From NCBI GenBank assembly GCA_009838515.1, contig VXRL01000059.1, positions 1 to 64,000 of the forward strand: DNA of 64,000 nucleotides, written 5' to 3'. The notes under the pieces are model-generated. The model made no database searches, was not told the DNA's origin, and saw only the letters and a list, made by a program, of their open reading frames with translations. This DNA comes from Terriglobia bacterium (GTDB lineage: Bacteria > Acidobacteriota > Terriglobia > Bryobacterales > UBA6623). Position numbers and translations under genes: made by a program. Below are positions 1-9,636 of this stretch, in pieces; within the stretch, counting starts at the first letter, position 1, and every line of letters starts with the position of its first letter.

Positions 1-553
<553 letters not shown>

Positions 554-575
554 TCAGCTCCTTTTCGCTTTCTTG

Positions 576-866
576 CTAGCTGATGATGGCGAGGGCCTCA
601 TCCTCGCGCATGATCAGATACTCGTTGTCGTCGACGTTGACTTCGCTTCCGGAGTACTTGCCGAACAAGATCGTGTCGCCGACGTTGACGTCCAGGGGCA
701 CCACCGTGCCGTCGTCCTTCTTCTTGCCGTTGCCGACTGCGACGACCTTCCCCTGCTGCGGCTTCTCCTTGGCCGAGTCCGGGATGATGATTCCGCCACT
801 CGACTGTTGCTCCGACTCCTCGAGCCGCTCGACGAGGATGCGGTCGTGCAAGGGTCTCAAACTCAT
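576..866 (-). CDS. groES: Co-chaperonin GroES
   Basis: The 96-residue protein starts MSLRPLHDRILVERLEE and has the mobile loop with SSGGIIIPDSAKEKPQQGKV, then GDTILFGKYSGSEV and the end YLIMREDEALAII. Length and motifs match GroES throughout. It caps the GroEL ring as a heptamer. A strong AGGAGG site lies about 11 nt upstream of the ATG. It is the first gene of a groES-groEL operon. The leader of about 110 nt contains a sigma-70-like promoter, and no CIRCE (HrcA) inverted repeat is visible. Confidence 0.98.
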   Translation of the reverse strand: MSLRPLHDRILVERLEESEQQSSGGIIIPDSAKEKPQQGKVVAVGNGKKKDDGTVVPLDVNVGDTILFGKYSGSEVNVDDNEYLIMREDEALAIIS

Positions 867-978
867 TCTGATTGAATCCTCCTACCGATTCAGCGTTCGC
901 AATGGGATCGCGCGCGGATCAGGAAGATCCGCTGCTCATGAAACTTGATGCTGCTGCTATCAAGTTCGAGTCTTCAAC

Positions 979-1008
979 AGTGTAACCGTTTGGCTGGCGC
1001 AATGTCAA
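979..1008 (-). promoter_or_regulatory. Sigma-70-like promoter for groESL
   Basis: On the minus strand a perfect TTGACA (1003-1008) is followed after 18 bp by TACACT (979-984), 4 of 6 matches to TATAAT. It points toward groES, whose ATG is about 112 bp downstream. It lies in the divergent gap between groES and batA. It looks like a housekeeping promoter rather than a heat-shock sigma promoter. The call rests on consensus match only. Confidence 0.5.
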
Positions 1009-1125
1009 GCGGCGATTTCCAAGAAATTTCGGGATCGGAAGCGCCCCCCTGCTCCCGCGCAAGCTCTCGCACCACGCAGGCACGCGCTTCGGCAACAATG
1101 CAAGAATGGAGGTTCGAGCCGGGCC

Positions 1126-2169
1126 ATGTTTAGGTTCGAGTCGCCTTGGATGTTGCTCTTGCTGCTGCCCTTGGCGGCATTGGTCGCCTGGCGCTTCAAG
1201 GAGCGCGTCCGCTTGCGCTTCTCGTCGACCGCGACCGCGGCGGCGATACCCGCCACCTGGCGCTCCCGGCTGGGGCGCTTGCCGCTGGTGCTGCGGACGC
1301 TGGCCCTCGCGGCCTTGATCGTCGCGCTGGCGCGGCCGCAGCACGGCACGGAGCGTGTCCGCGATGTCTCGCAGGGCATCGCCATCGCGATGGTGGTCGA
1401 CCGCTCGTCCAGCATGGGCGAGCGGATCCGCTACGCCGGGCGCAACCTGACACGCCTCGAGGCGGTCAAGCAGGTCTTCCGGGATTTCATCGACCCGAAC
1501 GAAGGCACGATGGGCGGCCGGCCGACTGATTTGATCGGCATGACGGCCTTCGCGCAGTACGCTGACTCGGTCTGCCCGCTGACGCTGTCGCACGCGACCT
1601 TGGTTCAGCTCCTGGACAGCGTGCAGCTGGTCGTCGACCGCCGCGAGGACGGCACCGCGATCGGAGACGCGGTCGCGCTGGCGGCGGCGCGGCTGCAGCG
1701 TGCCGAGGAATCGCTCGAGCGGGTCGGCGAGGCCGCGCAGGACTACGAGATCAAGAGCAAGATCATCATCTTGCTGACCGACGGCGAGAACAACGCCGGG
1801 GATCGCAGCGTGCGCGACGCGGGCGAGTTGTGCAAGCAGTGGGGCATCAAGGTCTACGCGGTCGGCGTCGGCGACGACCGCAGCGTGAACACCAGGTTCG
1901 GGCGGCTCACCGCGCCGCTCCGTCCCGGGTTCGATGACCGCGCGTTGCGCGCCGTCGCGGAGTTGACCGGCGGCAAGTACTGGCTCGCCACCGATTCAGA
2001 AGCGTTGCAGGCCGTTCATGCCGAGATCAATGACTTGGAGAAGAGCGAGATCGAGACGGTGCGCTACTCCGAGTACCGCGAAGGCTTCGTTCCGTGGGCG
2101 CTGGCCGCCCTGGCCCTGCTATCCATCGAGGCGTTGCTCCGTCAAACGTGGTTGAGGACGAATCCGTGA
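1126..2169 (+). CDS. batA: BatA-like von Willebrand A domain membrane protein
   Basis: The 347-aa protein has two N-terminal hydrophobic segments (about 8-22 and 53-70), then a VWA domain whose metal-ion site begins VVDRSSSMG (D92), and a C-terminal membrane segment near 325. The IILLTDGENNAG stretch is the second conserved VWA strand. This architecture matches BatA of the Bacteroides aerotolerance operon, where VWA proteins form a periplasm-facing membrane complex. The stop overlaps the next start by 4 nt (GTGA), implying coupled translation. The start is the ATG at 1126, with a GGAGG site 13 nt upstream. The exact substrate of Bat proteins is unknown. Confidence 0.85.
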   Translation: MFRFESPWMLLLLLPLAALVAWRFKERVRLRFSSTATAAAIPATWRSRLGRLPLVLRTLALAALIVALARPQHGTERVRDVSQGIAIAMVVDRSSSMGERIRYAGRNLTRLEAVKQVFRDFIDPNEGTMGGRPTDLIGMTAFAQYADSVCPLTLSHATLVQLLDSVQLVVDRREDGTAIGDAVALAAARLQRAEESLERVGEAAQDYEIKSKIIILLTDGENNAGDRSVRDAGELCKQWGIKVYAVGVGDDRSVNTRFGRLTAPLRPGFDDRALRAVAELTGGKYWLATDSEALQAVHAEINDLEKSEIETVRYSEYREGFVPWALAALALLSIEALLRQTWLRTNP

Positions 2170-4286
2170 CCGACTTCCGCTTTGGCGACGTGGTCATGCT
2201 GCACGGGCTCTGGCTGCTGCCCGTGCTCGCAGCTCTCATGCTGTACGCCGCGCGCCGGCGCAGGCGGGCGTTGCTGCGATTCGTCGAGGCCGGCTTGCTG
2301 GCCCGCTCCGGTGGCCACGCGCTGGCCGACCCAGCGCGGCGGGTGCTCAAGGCCGCCTTGCTGCTTGCCGCGCTCGGATGCCTGATCGTCGCGCTGGCGC
2401 GTCCCGCTTGGGACCAAGTGCAGGAGGAGGTTGTCCAGCGGGGCAGGGATGTCGTCTTCCTGCTGGACGTTTCTCGCAGCATGCTCGCGCAGGATCTGCC
2501 GCCGAATCGCCTGGAACGGGCCAAGCTGGCCATCCGCGACACGGTGGACCAGTTGCAGGGGGATCGCGTGGCCTTGGCCGTATTCGCCGGCTCGACCATA
2601 GTGAAGTGCCCCCTAACGCTCGACTACGGATTTTTCCGCATGGCGCTGGCCGATGTCTCGCCCTACAGCGTCTCGCGGGGGGGCACGCTGATCGGCGACG
2701 GCGTTCGCAAGGTGATCAGCGATGTGTTCGACCAGCAGCGCAGCAACTACCGCGACATCGTGCTGATCACGGACGGCGAGGACCACGAGAGCTTCCCGGT
2801 GGAGGCCGCGGCACAGGCTGGCGAGCAGGGCGTGCGATTGATCGCCATCGGGCTCGGCGACGAGCGGGTGGGCCAGCGCATTCCCGTGGTGCGGGACCAA
2901 GCGGGCACCGCCGCGCCGAAGACCTTCCTGCAGCACCAGGGACAGGAAGTGTGGTCCCGACTGGACGCCGCCACGCTGCGCGAGATGGCCGACGCTACCC
3001 CGGGGGGCGTCTATCTCAACGTCGCCACCGGGGCGGTCGACCTAGGAGAGGTGTACTTGCGGCTGATCGCTTCCGCTGAGGGCCAGGAGGTGGGATCCCA
3101 GATCTTGGAGAGGGTGGAGGAGAAGTTCCAGATCTTCCTGGTCGTGTGCGTTCTGCTGCTTTTCCTCGAGATCGCCCTGCGCGAGCGGGGCGCCAGCCGG
3201 GCGCCGGGCTTGGCGCCGTACCTGCTGGCCGTCCTGGCGCTGCCTGCGACCGCTTCGGCGGCATCAGTGCGCGGCTTGGTCAATGACGGGAACGAGTCCT
3301 ACCGCGCGGAAGTCTACGGCGACGCGCTGGAGGCCTACGATCAGGCTCTCGAGCAAGATCCCGGCTCGCCCTACGCAGCTCTGAGCCGGGCGTCGGCGCT
3401 CTACCGCAGCGGCAAGTTCGCCGATGCGGCGGACGCATATTTGTCGGCCGTGCGCCAGAGCCTTCAGAGAGGCCTGCCTGAGATCGAATCTGCCGGGCTG
3501 CACAGCTTGGGCAACGCGCTCTACCGCCAGGCGGAAGGGGCGGCGCAATCGGATCCCGGGCAGGCGATCGATCACTTGGTGCGCGCCTCGCGCGCCTATT
3601 CTGACGCCTTGCGGGTCGACCGCGGCCGATCCGACTCGGCCCACAACTTGGAGCTCGCGCGCCGCCTGATCCAGCAGTTGCGCGACCAAGCCGGCCAGCA
3701 GTCCCAACAGGGGCAGGGCGACGAACAGGGGGATTCCCAACCGGGCGAGCAGGATCGCGCCGATGACCTTCGACAAGCCGCCGACGACCAAGAACGGCTG
3801 GCCGATGCGAGCGAAGAGCTGGAGGGGGATCGCCAAGAGCACGGGGACGAAGCTTCCCGCCGCCAACAGCAGCAGCGCGCCCAGGATCTGGCCGGCCAGC
3901 AAGAGGAGCTCAACGAGCGCACGGAGCAGCTGGCGGAGAACCTGGCCCCCGAGGCCCAGGATCAGGTGGAGGAGGCCTCGCGCCACCAGCAGGAAGCTCA
4001 GAGCGAGCTGGACCAGAACCGACCCGGGGCCGCCGAGGAAGAACAGCGCGAAGCGGCCGAGGCCCTGCGCCAAGCCGCGCAGGCGGAGGCGGGCAGCGGA
4101 ACTGACCAGTCCCCAAGGCCTGAGCCGGGAGATCAGCCGATCAAGCCGCCGGGCGGCGAGGCGCAGGCCCAGGCGGATCCGGCGCAGCAAATGACCGTGG
4201 AACAGATCCTGGCGAAGGAGCAGCAGGATCGGCGCGACCGGCAGCTGCAGCGCGTGGGGATCGTGGCTGTGGAGAAGGACTGGTAG
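2166..4286 (+). CDS. batB: BatB-BatC fusion: VWA domain plus TPR and Gln/Glu-rich tail
   Basis: A 706-aa protein from a GTG at 2166 that overlaps the batA stop; a longer reading frame extends to 2094 but the extension lies inside batA. Residues 1-80 carry two membrane segments. The VWA domain follows, with DVSRS (D101) as metal site and LITDGEDHES. A third membrane segment lies near 320-340 and another hydrophobic stretch near 350-372. TPR helices fill about 375-500. The last 200 residues are extremely rich in Gln, Glu, Arg and Ala, probably coiled coil. In Bacteroides, BatB (VWA) and BatC (TPR) are separate, so this is a natural fusion. The next gene starts directly after its TAG. Confidence 0.85.
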   Translation: MTDFRFGDVVMLHGLWLLPVLAALMLYAARRRRRALLRFVEAGLLARSGGHALADPARRVLKAALLLAALGCLIVALARPAWDQVQEEVVQRGRDVVFLLDVSRSMLAQDLPPNRLERAKLAIRDTVDQLQGDRVALAVFAGSTIVKCPLTLDYGFFRMALADVSPYSVSRGGTLIGDGVRKVISDVFDQQRSNYRDIVLITDGEDHESFPVEAAAQAGEQGVRLIAIGLGDERVGQRIPVVRDQAGTAAPKTFLQHQGQEVWSRLDAATLREMADATPGGVYLNVATGAVDLGEVYLRLIASAEGQEVGSQILERVEEKFQIFLVVCVLLLFLEIALRERGASRAPGLAPYLLAVLALPATASAASVRGLVNDGNESYRAEVYGDALEAYDQALEQDPGSPYAALSRASALYRSGKFADAADAYLSAVRQSLQRGLPEIESAGLHSLGNALYRQAEGAAQSDPGQAIDHLVRASRAYSDALRVDRGRSDSAHNLELARRLIQQLRDQAGQQSQQGQGDEQGDSQPGEQDRADDLRQAADDQERLADASEELEGDRQEHGDEASRRQQQQRAQDLAGQQEELNERTEQLAENLAPEAQDQVEEASRHQQEAQSELDQNRPGAAEEEQREAAEALRQAAQAEAGSGTDQSPRPEPGDQPIKPPGGEAQAQADPAQQMTVEQILAKEQQDRRDRQLQRVGIVAVEKDW

Positions 4287-6218
4287 ATGAGCTGGCGCAA
4301 TCTAGGATGCGCGTTGCTGGCGTCCGCGGCCATCGTGTCCGGCCAGGCTCCAGCCCAAGACGAGCCGCTGCAGGCCGCGGCGGCCGTGCAGAGCCGACAG
4401 ATCTACGTCGGCCAGCACTTCCTGCTGCAAATCCAGGTCCAGGGCACGGACCAGCCCGATGCGGTCGACATCAGCCCGCTCGAGGATGACTTCACCGTCA
4501 GCGAAGCGGGCGGCGGCGCGAGCAACAGCACCTCGGTCAGCATCATCAATGGGCGCATGACCCAGCAAGTGCAGCGCGGCTACAACTTCAACTACAGGCT
4601 GGCTGCTCGGAGGGCGGGCAACGTGCAGATCCCGGCGCTGCTGATCAGCGCGGGCGGGCGCTCGGTCCGCACTGCGCCAATCGCGCTGCGTGTCATGCCG
4701 CCGCAAGAAAACGACGACTTCAAGCTCAGGCTCAGCTTGTCCGATTCCCGTGCCTATGTCGGCCAGCCTGTGACGCTGACGGTGGAGTGGTACCTTGCGC
4801 GCGAGGTCAGGGAGTACTCGTTCACGATGCCCTTGCTGGAAGATCGGCGATTCGAGATCGTCGACCCTCCGACGGAAGGCTCCGGCGGCGGATCGAAGGA
4901 CGAGATCGAAATCCAACTGGGCGATCGGCGCGCGACGGGCCGGACTTCTGCGGGGCAACTGGACGGACGCCAGTACACCGTGCTGCGCTTCCAGAAGCTG
5001 CTCATTCCGCGCGAAGCGGGCAGCATAAGGCTGCCGCAGGCGACCGTCACCTTCACCTCGCCGCAACCGGGGCAGCAGCGCCGACGCGGCTTGTTCGACG
5101 ACTTCTTCGGCGGAGGAGCGTTCTCCGGGGTATTTGGCGGGCGGCCCGTGATGGAAACGCTGGCGATCCCGTCGGGCCGGCCCAGCTTGGAAGTGTTGGA
5201 GCTGCCGTCTGCGGGACGGCCCCGGGGGTTCAACGGGTGGATCGGCAAGTTCGAACTAAGCGCCGAGGCCACGCCCGCCAACGTGAAGGTCGGAGAGCCC
5301 ATCACGCTTCGCTTGGATGTGAACGGTTCCCGCGTCTCGGCCACGCTCCCTCTGCCTGCCCTGGATCAACAGTCCACCTTGGTCAGGGATTTCAGGGTTC
5401 CCCGCGAGATCGGTGCCGGGGAGAGCCGTGACGGAGCCCTGCACTTCACCCAGACGCTGCGTGCGCGGCACGATGCGGTCGACGCGATCCCGCCGATCGA
5501 GCTCCCCTACTTCGATCCCGATCTGGGGGAATACGCGATCGCAACGAGCCAGCCGATTCCGCTGTCGGTCGAGCCATCGCGGATCGTGACCGCAGAGGAC
5601 GCCGAAGGCCTTGGTTCGAACGTGCCCCGCCAGCTGGAAGTCGAATCCAGCGAGCAAGGCATCGGGCACAACTACACGGATGCGGCCGCCCTGGTCCAGA
5701 TGCAAGGTGGCGCGGGGGCGTGGCTGCGGCCGCTCGGCCCAATGTGGCTGGCGGTCTTGCTGCTGGGTCTGCCGCCGCTGGCGTACGGTGCCTTGCTGGC
5801 CGGGAGCCTGCACGGGCAGTCGAAGCGCGTCTTCGGCTGGCGGTCGAGGTCGCCGCATGCGCGCTGGCGAAACGCCGTAGGAGCGTCTGCTGTCGAGCGC
5901 TGGAGCGAGTCGGAAGCGGGCCAGGCTGTGCTCGCCGCGCTGCGCGAGTACTTCGGGGCCAGGCTCGAGGGGCGCGCCGGCGGTGCGGCGGCGTGGACGT
6001 ATTCCGACATCGAGGCTGGTCTGGCTGCGAGGTTCAGCCGGGGCAACGGCGGCGGTAATGCCGTCGATGCCGATTCGCTAGCGCTGCTCCGGAGTGTGTT
6101 CGAGCGCTGCGAAGCCAGCACGTATGCTGGCGGCGGCGCGCAGGACAGGGAATGGGTGCGAAATCTGGTGGATGACGCGAACAGTGCCGTCCTCCGCATC
6201 GAGGAGGCGCTGCGATGA
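4287..6218 (+). CDS. batD: BatD-like secreted/membrane protein
   Basis: 643 aa with a signal peptide (cleavage probably after APAQ, residue 24), a large extracytoplasmic region with beta-sandwich-like repeats containing VKVGEPITLRL and YVGQPVTLTVEWYL, a single membrane segment at about 483-505 (WLAVLLLGLPPLAYGALL), and a cytoplasmic helical tail. The two VGQPVTL/VGEPITL motifs mark the repeated BatD Ig-like domain. The ATG directly follows the TAG of the batB-batC gene and its own TGA overlaps the next ATG, so the four Bat genes form one coupled operon. Its role is probably assembly or surveillance of the cell envelope, as inferred for the family. Confidence 0.85.
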   Translation: MSWRNLGCALLASAAIVSGQAPAQDEPLQAAAAVQSRQIYVGQHFLLQIQVQGTDQPDAVDISPLEDDFTVSEAGGGASNSTSVSIINGRMTQQVQRGYNFNYRLAARRAGNVQIPALLISAGGRSVRTAPIALRVMPPQENDDFKLRLSLSDSRAYVGQPVTLTVEWYLAREVREYSFTMPLLEDRRFEIVDPPTEGSGGGSKDEIEIQLGDRRATGRTSAGQLDGRQYTVLRFQKLLIPREAGSIRLPQATVTFTSPQPGQQRRRGLFDDFFGGGAFSGVFGGRPVMETLAIPSGRPSLEVLELPSAGRPRGFNGWIGKFELSAEATPANVKVGEPITLRLDVNGSRVSATLPLPALDQQSTLVRDFRVPREIGAGESRDGALHFTQTLRARHDAVDAIPPIELPYFDPDLGEYAIATSQPIPLSVEPSRIVTAEDAEGLGSNVPRQLEVESSEQGIGHNYTDAAALVQMQGGAGAWLRPLGPMWLAVLLLGLPPLAYGALLAGSLHGQSKRVFGWRSRSPHARWRNAVGASAVERWSESEAGQAVLAALREYFGARLEGRAGGAAAWTYSDIEAGLAARFSRGNGGGNAVDADSLALLRSVFERCEASTYAGGGAQDREWVRNLVDDANSAVLRIEEALR

Positions 6219-7015
6219 GGTTGGCGGTACGGCTCGTTGCAGCCGCCCTGTTCACGCTCGGCCCGTCCGTGCTTGCCCAGGACGATGCCGACCTGTTCGC
6301 CGAGGCGAACGATGCCTTTCGCCAAGCGAACGAGCTTCGGCCGAACGACCCGGACCAAGCTGCGGCGCTCTACCGCAGGGCTGCGCTGCGCTATGAGCGC
6401 TTGCTTGGCGAGCGGGGAATCAGCAACAGCAAGCTGTATTGCAACCTGGCCAACGCCTATTTTCAATCGGGCGACATCGGGCGGGCGATCCTCAACTACC
6501 GCAAGGCCGAGCGTCTGGACCCCGGAGACCGGAGCGTGCAGCGGAACCTGGCGTTCGCGCGGACCAAGCGCTCCGACAAGCTCGATCCAGCTTCGGGAGG
6601 GCAGGTCGTGAAGACCCTGCTCTTCTGGCATTTCGAGTGGTCCAAGGGTACCCGCATGCGCATCTTCGCCGCCGCGTGGGCCTTGATGTGGGCCGTCCTG
6701 GTGCTGAGGCGCTTCGGACAGCGCTGGGCACCCCGCGAGATTGCAGCGGGAACGGCCTTGGCAGTGTTGCTGCTGGCCGGCTCGATGGCGTACGAGAGCT
6801 TTGACGAGGCCCGCAGCGTTGCCGGAGTGATCGTGTCACCGGACACGGTGGCGCGGCAAGGAGACGGTCCGGGCTACGAGCCTGCTTTCTTGGAGCCGCT
6901 GCACGCGGGCACGGAATTCAGCGTCTTGGAGGAGCGTCCGGGCTGGTGCCACGTCGAGCTGCCGGACGGGCGCGTCTGCTGGCTTGACGCCAGCGATATC
7001 GCTTTCGTGCGATAA
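6215..7015 (+). CDS. batE: BatE-like TPR protein with C-terminal SH3-like domain
   Basis: 266 aa starting at an ATGA overlap with batD. It has a signal peptide (MRLAVRLVAAALFTLGPSVLAQ), then TPR helices (FAEANDAFRQANEL, YCNLANAYFQSGDIGRAI, NYRKAERLDPGD). Two membrane segments follow in the middle (AAAWALMWAVLVL, AAGTALAVLLLAGSMA). The end resembles a bacterial SH3 domain (LHAGTEFSVLEERPGWCHVELPDGRVCWLDASDIAFV). TPR-TM-SH3 is the known BatE layout. It closes the Bat operon and converges on the yggS-type gene. Confidence 0.82.
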   Translation: MRLAVRLVAAALFTLGPSVLAQDDADLFAEANDAFRQANELRPNDPDQAAALYRRAALRYERLLGERGISNSKLYCNLANAYFQSGDIGRAILNYRKAERLDPGDRSVQRNLAFARTKRSDKLDPASGGQVVKTLLFWHFEWSKGTRMRIFAAAWALMWAVLVLRRFGQRWAPREIAAGTALAVLLLAGSMAYESFDEARSVAGVIVSPDTVARQGDGPGYEPAFLEPLHAGTEFSVLEERPGWCHVELPDGRVCWLDASDIAFVR

Positions 7016-7080
7016 ATCGGCACCGTTGCCGAGACCCGCGGTCGATGGGTCCCCAATTGCGTCGACGCTGAACAGCCCGG

Positions 7081-7773
7081 TCAGCCGGGCAGCGGCTCCC
7101 GCGGGCCGAAGATCGCCGTGCCGATGCGCAGGTGGGTCGCTCCCTCTTCGATCGCTACTTCGAGGTCGTGGCTCATGCCCATCGACAGGCCGCCGATTCC
7201 ATGGCGCTCCGCTAGTTCGCGCAACTCCCGGAAGTACGGTCTGGCGTGTTCTGGGTCCGCGCTCCAAGGTGGCATTGTCATTAGGCCTGAGAGCCGCAAG
7301 TTCGAAGCCGCGGCCACGTCTTCGAGCACCGCTCCCAGCAGCCCCGGGCCCATGCCGCTCTTGGATTCTTCCGCGCTCAGCTTGACTTCCAGGAAGACTT
7401 CCAGCGGCTTGCCGAACCGGTCCAGCCGCCGGGCAAGCTTAGAGCTATCGAGCGTGTGGATGGTGGAAAATAGCCCCGCAGCCTTGCCTGCCTTGTTGCT
7501 CTGCAGCTTGCCGATGAAATGGAAGCGCGCATCGGCAAGGGGCGGGAGCAGCTCGCGCTTGGTAGCGAATTCTTGGACGTAGTTCTCGCCGAAGTCCCTT
7601 TGGCCGGCCTCGTAGGCGGCCACGATATCTTCGACGGGCTTGCGTTTGGAGACTGCGATCACGGCGATCGAGGCGGGGTCTCGGCCGATTCGCTCGGCCG
7701 CCGCCTTGATGCGTTCCCGCACGGTTGCGAGCCGTGCCGCGATCGCAGGTGGTTGGCGCCCAGAACTCGACAT
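7081..7773 (-). CDS. YggS-type pyridoxal-phosphate homeostasis protein
   Basis: About 230 aa from the ATG at 7773; in-frame starts at 7782 (ATG) and 7809 (GTG) are possible and none has a clear ribosome site. The PLP lysine lies in IAVSKRKP. Family motifs are DFGENYVQEF, FIGKLQSNKAG, a VNLSxEExKxG-like VKLSAEESKSGM, GLMTMPP, LSMGMSHDLEVAIEEGATHLRIGTAIFG. The family is a single-domain alanine-racemase-like TIM barrel that buffers free PLP in the cytoplasm. It stands alone on the minus strand, converging on the Bat operon. Confidence 0.93.
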   Translation of the reverse strand: MSSSGRQPPAIAARLATVRERIKAAAERIGRDPASIAVIAVSKRKPVEDIVAAYEAGQRDFGENYVQEFATKRELLPPLADARFHFIGKLQSNKAGKAAGLFSTIHTLDSSKLARRLDRFGKPLEVFLEVKLSAEESKSGMGPGLLGAVLEDVAAASNLRLSGLMTMPPWSADPEHARPYFRELRELAERHGIGGLSMGMSHDLEVAIEEGATHLRIGTAIFGPREPLPG

Positions 7774-7887
7774 GCTGCCCATCGGGTGGCCGCGCGACCG
7801 CCCGGTCACCTATATAGCATTGGGGGATTATCCTGCGCCAGGGCAAGCATCAGACAAATTCGCCGGCTCTGGCGCACGAGCGCCGCC

Positions 7888-8691
7888 CTACAGCAGTTCC
7901 TTGGACCGGAAGCGCCACAGCGCCAGCAGCAGGAAGATCGCCGCCACATCGAGGGCGTAGAGGGTGAGTGTGAAGATGTCCTCCATCGCGATCAGCCGTC
8001 CCTGCATGATCAGCGACGACACATTAAAGAGGTCGTAGCTTGGCAGGATGAAGTGGAGCGGATTGGGGGAGGAGAAGAAACTGGCGCTAGCGAAGAAGGC
8101 GACGACGGCGGCGACGAGCGGGTGCATCAGAAGCGAAAACAGCACAGCAGCGGACCCGACCATGAGGTTGCTGCAGAACATGAGCCAAGGGGAATACAGT
8201 GCCGCCACCCCCAGCTCCAGGGCGTTGCTGCGAGTGAAGATCACGAGCGCGATCCCGGCCAGCAATGAATAGCCGAACATGACTGCGATCGCGCCGCAGT
8301 ACTTCCCCAACAGGAACTGCGTTCGGGAGACGGGCTTGGCGAGAACCATGCGGATGGTGCCGCGACGGAGGTCGGTTGCCACTGCCGTGGAGCAGATGAA
8401 CACGGTGACGGCCGTGCCTCCGAATGCCGCGAACCAATAGAACGCCGCCAGCAAGAACGATCCAGCCATGTCGATTTGCTGGCGTGCCTGCTTCAGTCCC
8501 TCTTCGTCCAAGTCGGTGCCCTCGGCCTCGGCGGCCAGTTCGGCGGCTTCGAGAACCGATTCCTTCATTCCGCTCACTGCCATCGAGAACGCCGCGGTCA
8601 AGCCCAGCATGACCAGCATTAGCGCGACCAGCAGGCGCTGGTGCAACAGGGCGCGAATGCTGTCGGCAGCTACTAGGAGCGTCACGGTCAT
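7888..8691 (-). CDS. ABC-2 type transporter permease
   Basis: 267 aa from the ATG at 8691, which overlaps the stop of the upstream ATPase gene (ATGA). The reading frame is open further upstream, but that part lies over the ATPase gene. It has six hydrophobic segments, starting LLHQRLLVALMLVMLGLTAAFSMAV, with a soluble insert near 60-85 (acidic, EAEGTDLDEEGLKQ). LRRGTIRMVLAKPVSRTQFLLGKYCG is the conserved cytoplasmic coupling region of ABC-2 permeases of the NosY/NatB type. With the preceding ATPase it should form an exporter; the substrate is unknown. Confidence 0.88.
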   Translation of the reverse strand: MTVTLLVAADSIRALLHQRLLVALMLVMLGLTAAFSMAVSGMKESVLEAAELAAEAEGTDLDEEGLKQARQQIDMAGSFLLAAFYWFAAFGGTAVTVFICSTAVATDLRRGTIRMVLAKPVSRTQFLLGKYCGAIAVMFGYSLLAGIALVIFTRSNALELGVAALYSPWLMFCSNLMVGSAAVLFSLLMHPLVAAVVAFFASASFFSSPNPLHFILPSYDLFNVSSLIMQGRLIAMEDIFTLTLYALDVAAIFLLLALWRFRSKELL

Positions 8692-9599
8692 GAGACTCTC
8701 TCCCGGTCGATCGCGCCGAAGAAGATCTCCTCCAGCGACTGCATGCGGGTTTCGACCTGCTCGACCTCGACGCCCCATTCTTCCAGGACGCGCTCGACGT
8801 CCTGAAGCACGGCCTGGCTGTCGCAGGCAATAGTGGACTCCCCCCCTCGCAGCGTCAGCCTCGCCTCCGTTGCGGACAGGGCCTCGATGGCGCCCGCGGG
8901 GAGATGCTTGACGGTGACCGTGGCCCCTGCGCTGCCCGAGAGCTCCTCTAGGGTGCCTGCCCGCTTCAGCTCGCCCTGCTGCAGGATGGCCACGCGATCG
9001 CATACCGATTCGACCTCGGAGAGGATATGCGAACAGATGAACACCGTCGTGCCTGCGGCCTTGAGCTCGAGCAGGATGTCGCGGAAGTCGCGGCGCGCGA
9101 CCGGGTCCAGGTTCGACGTAGGCTCGTCCAGGATCAGCAGTTCCGGATCGTTGATCAGTGCTTGGGCCAGTCCCAGGCGCTGCTGCATTCCCTTGGAGTA
9201 CTGCGAGATCTTCCGCCCGGCGGCGTCCCGCAGGCCGACCCGCTCGAGCAATTCCTCAGCTCGCCTGCGGCGGTCCGCGCGCTCGATGCCTAGCAGCCCG
9301 GCGTAGAATTCGAGCAGGCCCCGCCCGCTGTAGTAGGCGTGCAGGTTCACAGACTCGGGCAAGTATCCGAGCCTTTGCCGGGTCCGCGGGTTCGCTGCGG
9401 GCCTTCCGAACAGGGAGGCGGTCCCGGTGGTGGGGCGGATGAAGTTCAGCAGGAGTTCGATGGTGGTGGACTTGCCGGCGCCATTCGGGCCGAGGAAACC
9501 GAACACCTCGCCGGCGCGCACTTCGAGGTCAAGCCCGCAGAGGGCCTGCGTGCCGCCCTTGTAGGTCTTGCACAGGTTTTCGGTGCGGATGACGCACAT
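8688..9599 (-). CDS. ABC transporter ATP-binding protein
   Basis: 303 aa starting MCVIRTENLCKTYKGGTQAL. The Walker A is GPNGAGKST, the signature YSKGMQQRLGLAQAL, and the Walker B LLILDEPTSNLD with a following HILSEVE switch. The layout is that of CcmA/NatA-type exporters, with a C-terminal domain of about 90 residues after the nucleotide-binding core. Its stop overlaps the permease start, so the two are co-translated. It energises export through the permease at the inner membrane. The tlpA-type gene lies 37 bp upstream and may be co-transcribed. Confidence 0.93.
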   Translation of the reverse strand: MCVIRTENLCKTYKGGTQALCGLDLEVRAGEVFGFLGPNGAGKSTTIELLLNFIRPTTGTASLFGRPAANPRTRQRLGYLPESVNLHAYYSGRGLLEFYAGLLGIERADRRRRAEELLERVGLRDAAGRKISQYSKGMQQRLGLAQALINDPELLILDEPTSNLDPVARRDFRDILLELKAAGTTVFICSHILSEVESVCDRVAILQQGELKRAGTLEELSGSAGATVTVKHLPAGAIEALSATEARLTLRGGESTIACDSQAVLQDVERVLEEWGVEVEQVETRMQSLEEIFFGAIDRERVS

Positions 9600-9636
9600 A
9601 ACTCTCCCTCGCCCCGGAGCCCGTCGAGAACCGGTC

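Noticed and set aside
870..1125. CIRCE element upstream of groES
   Set aside because: No TTAGCACTC-N9-GAGTGCTAA or close variant is present.
3264..4190. Minus-strand open frame of 308 codons, Leu-rich
   Set aside because: Antisense of the Gln/Glu-rich tail of the BatB-BatC gene; the Leu richness comes from reverse-complemented Gln and Glu codons.
8692..9003. N-terminal extension of the ABC permease
   Set aside because: The extension overlaps the ATPase gene and is Arg/Gly-rich; the ATG at 8691 makes a standard ATGA junction.
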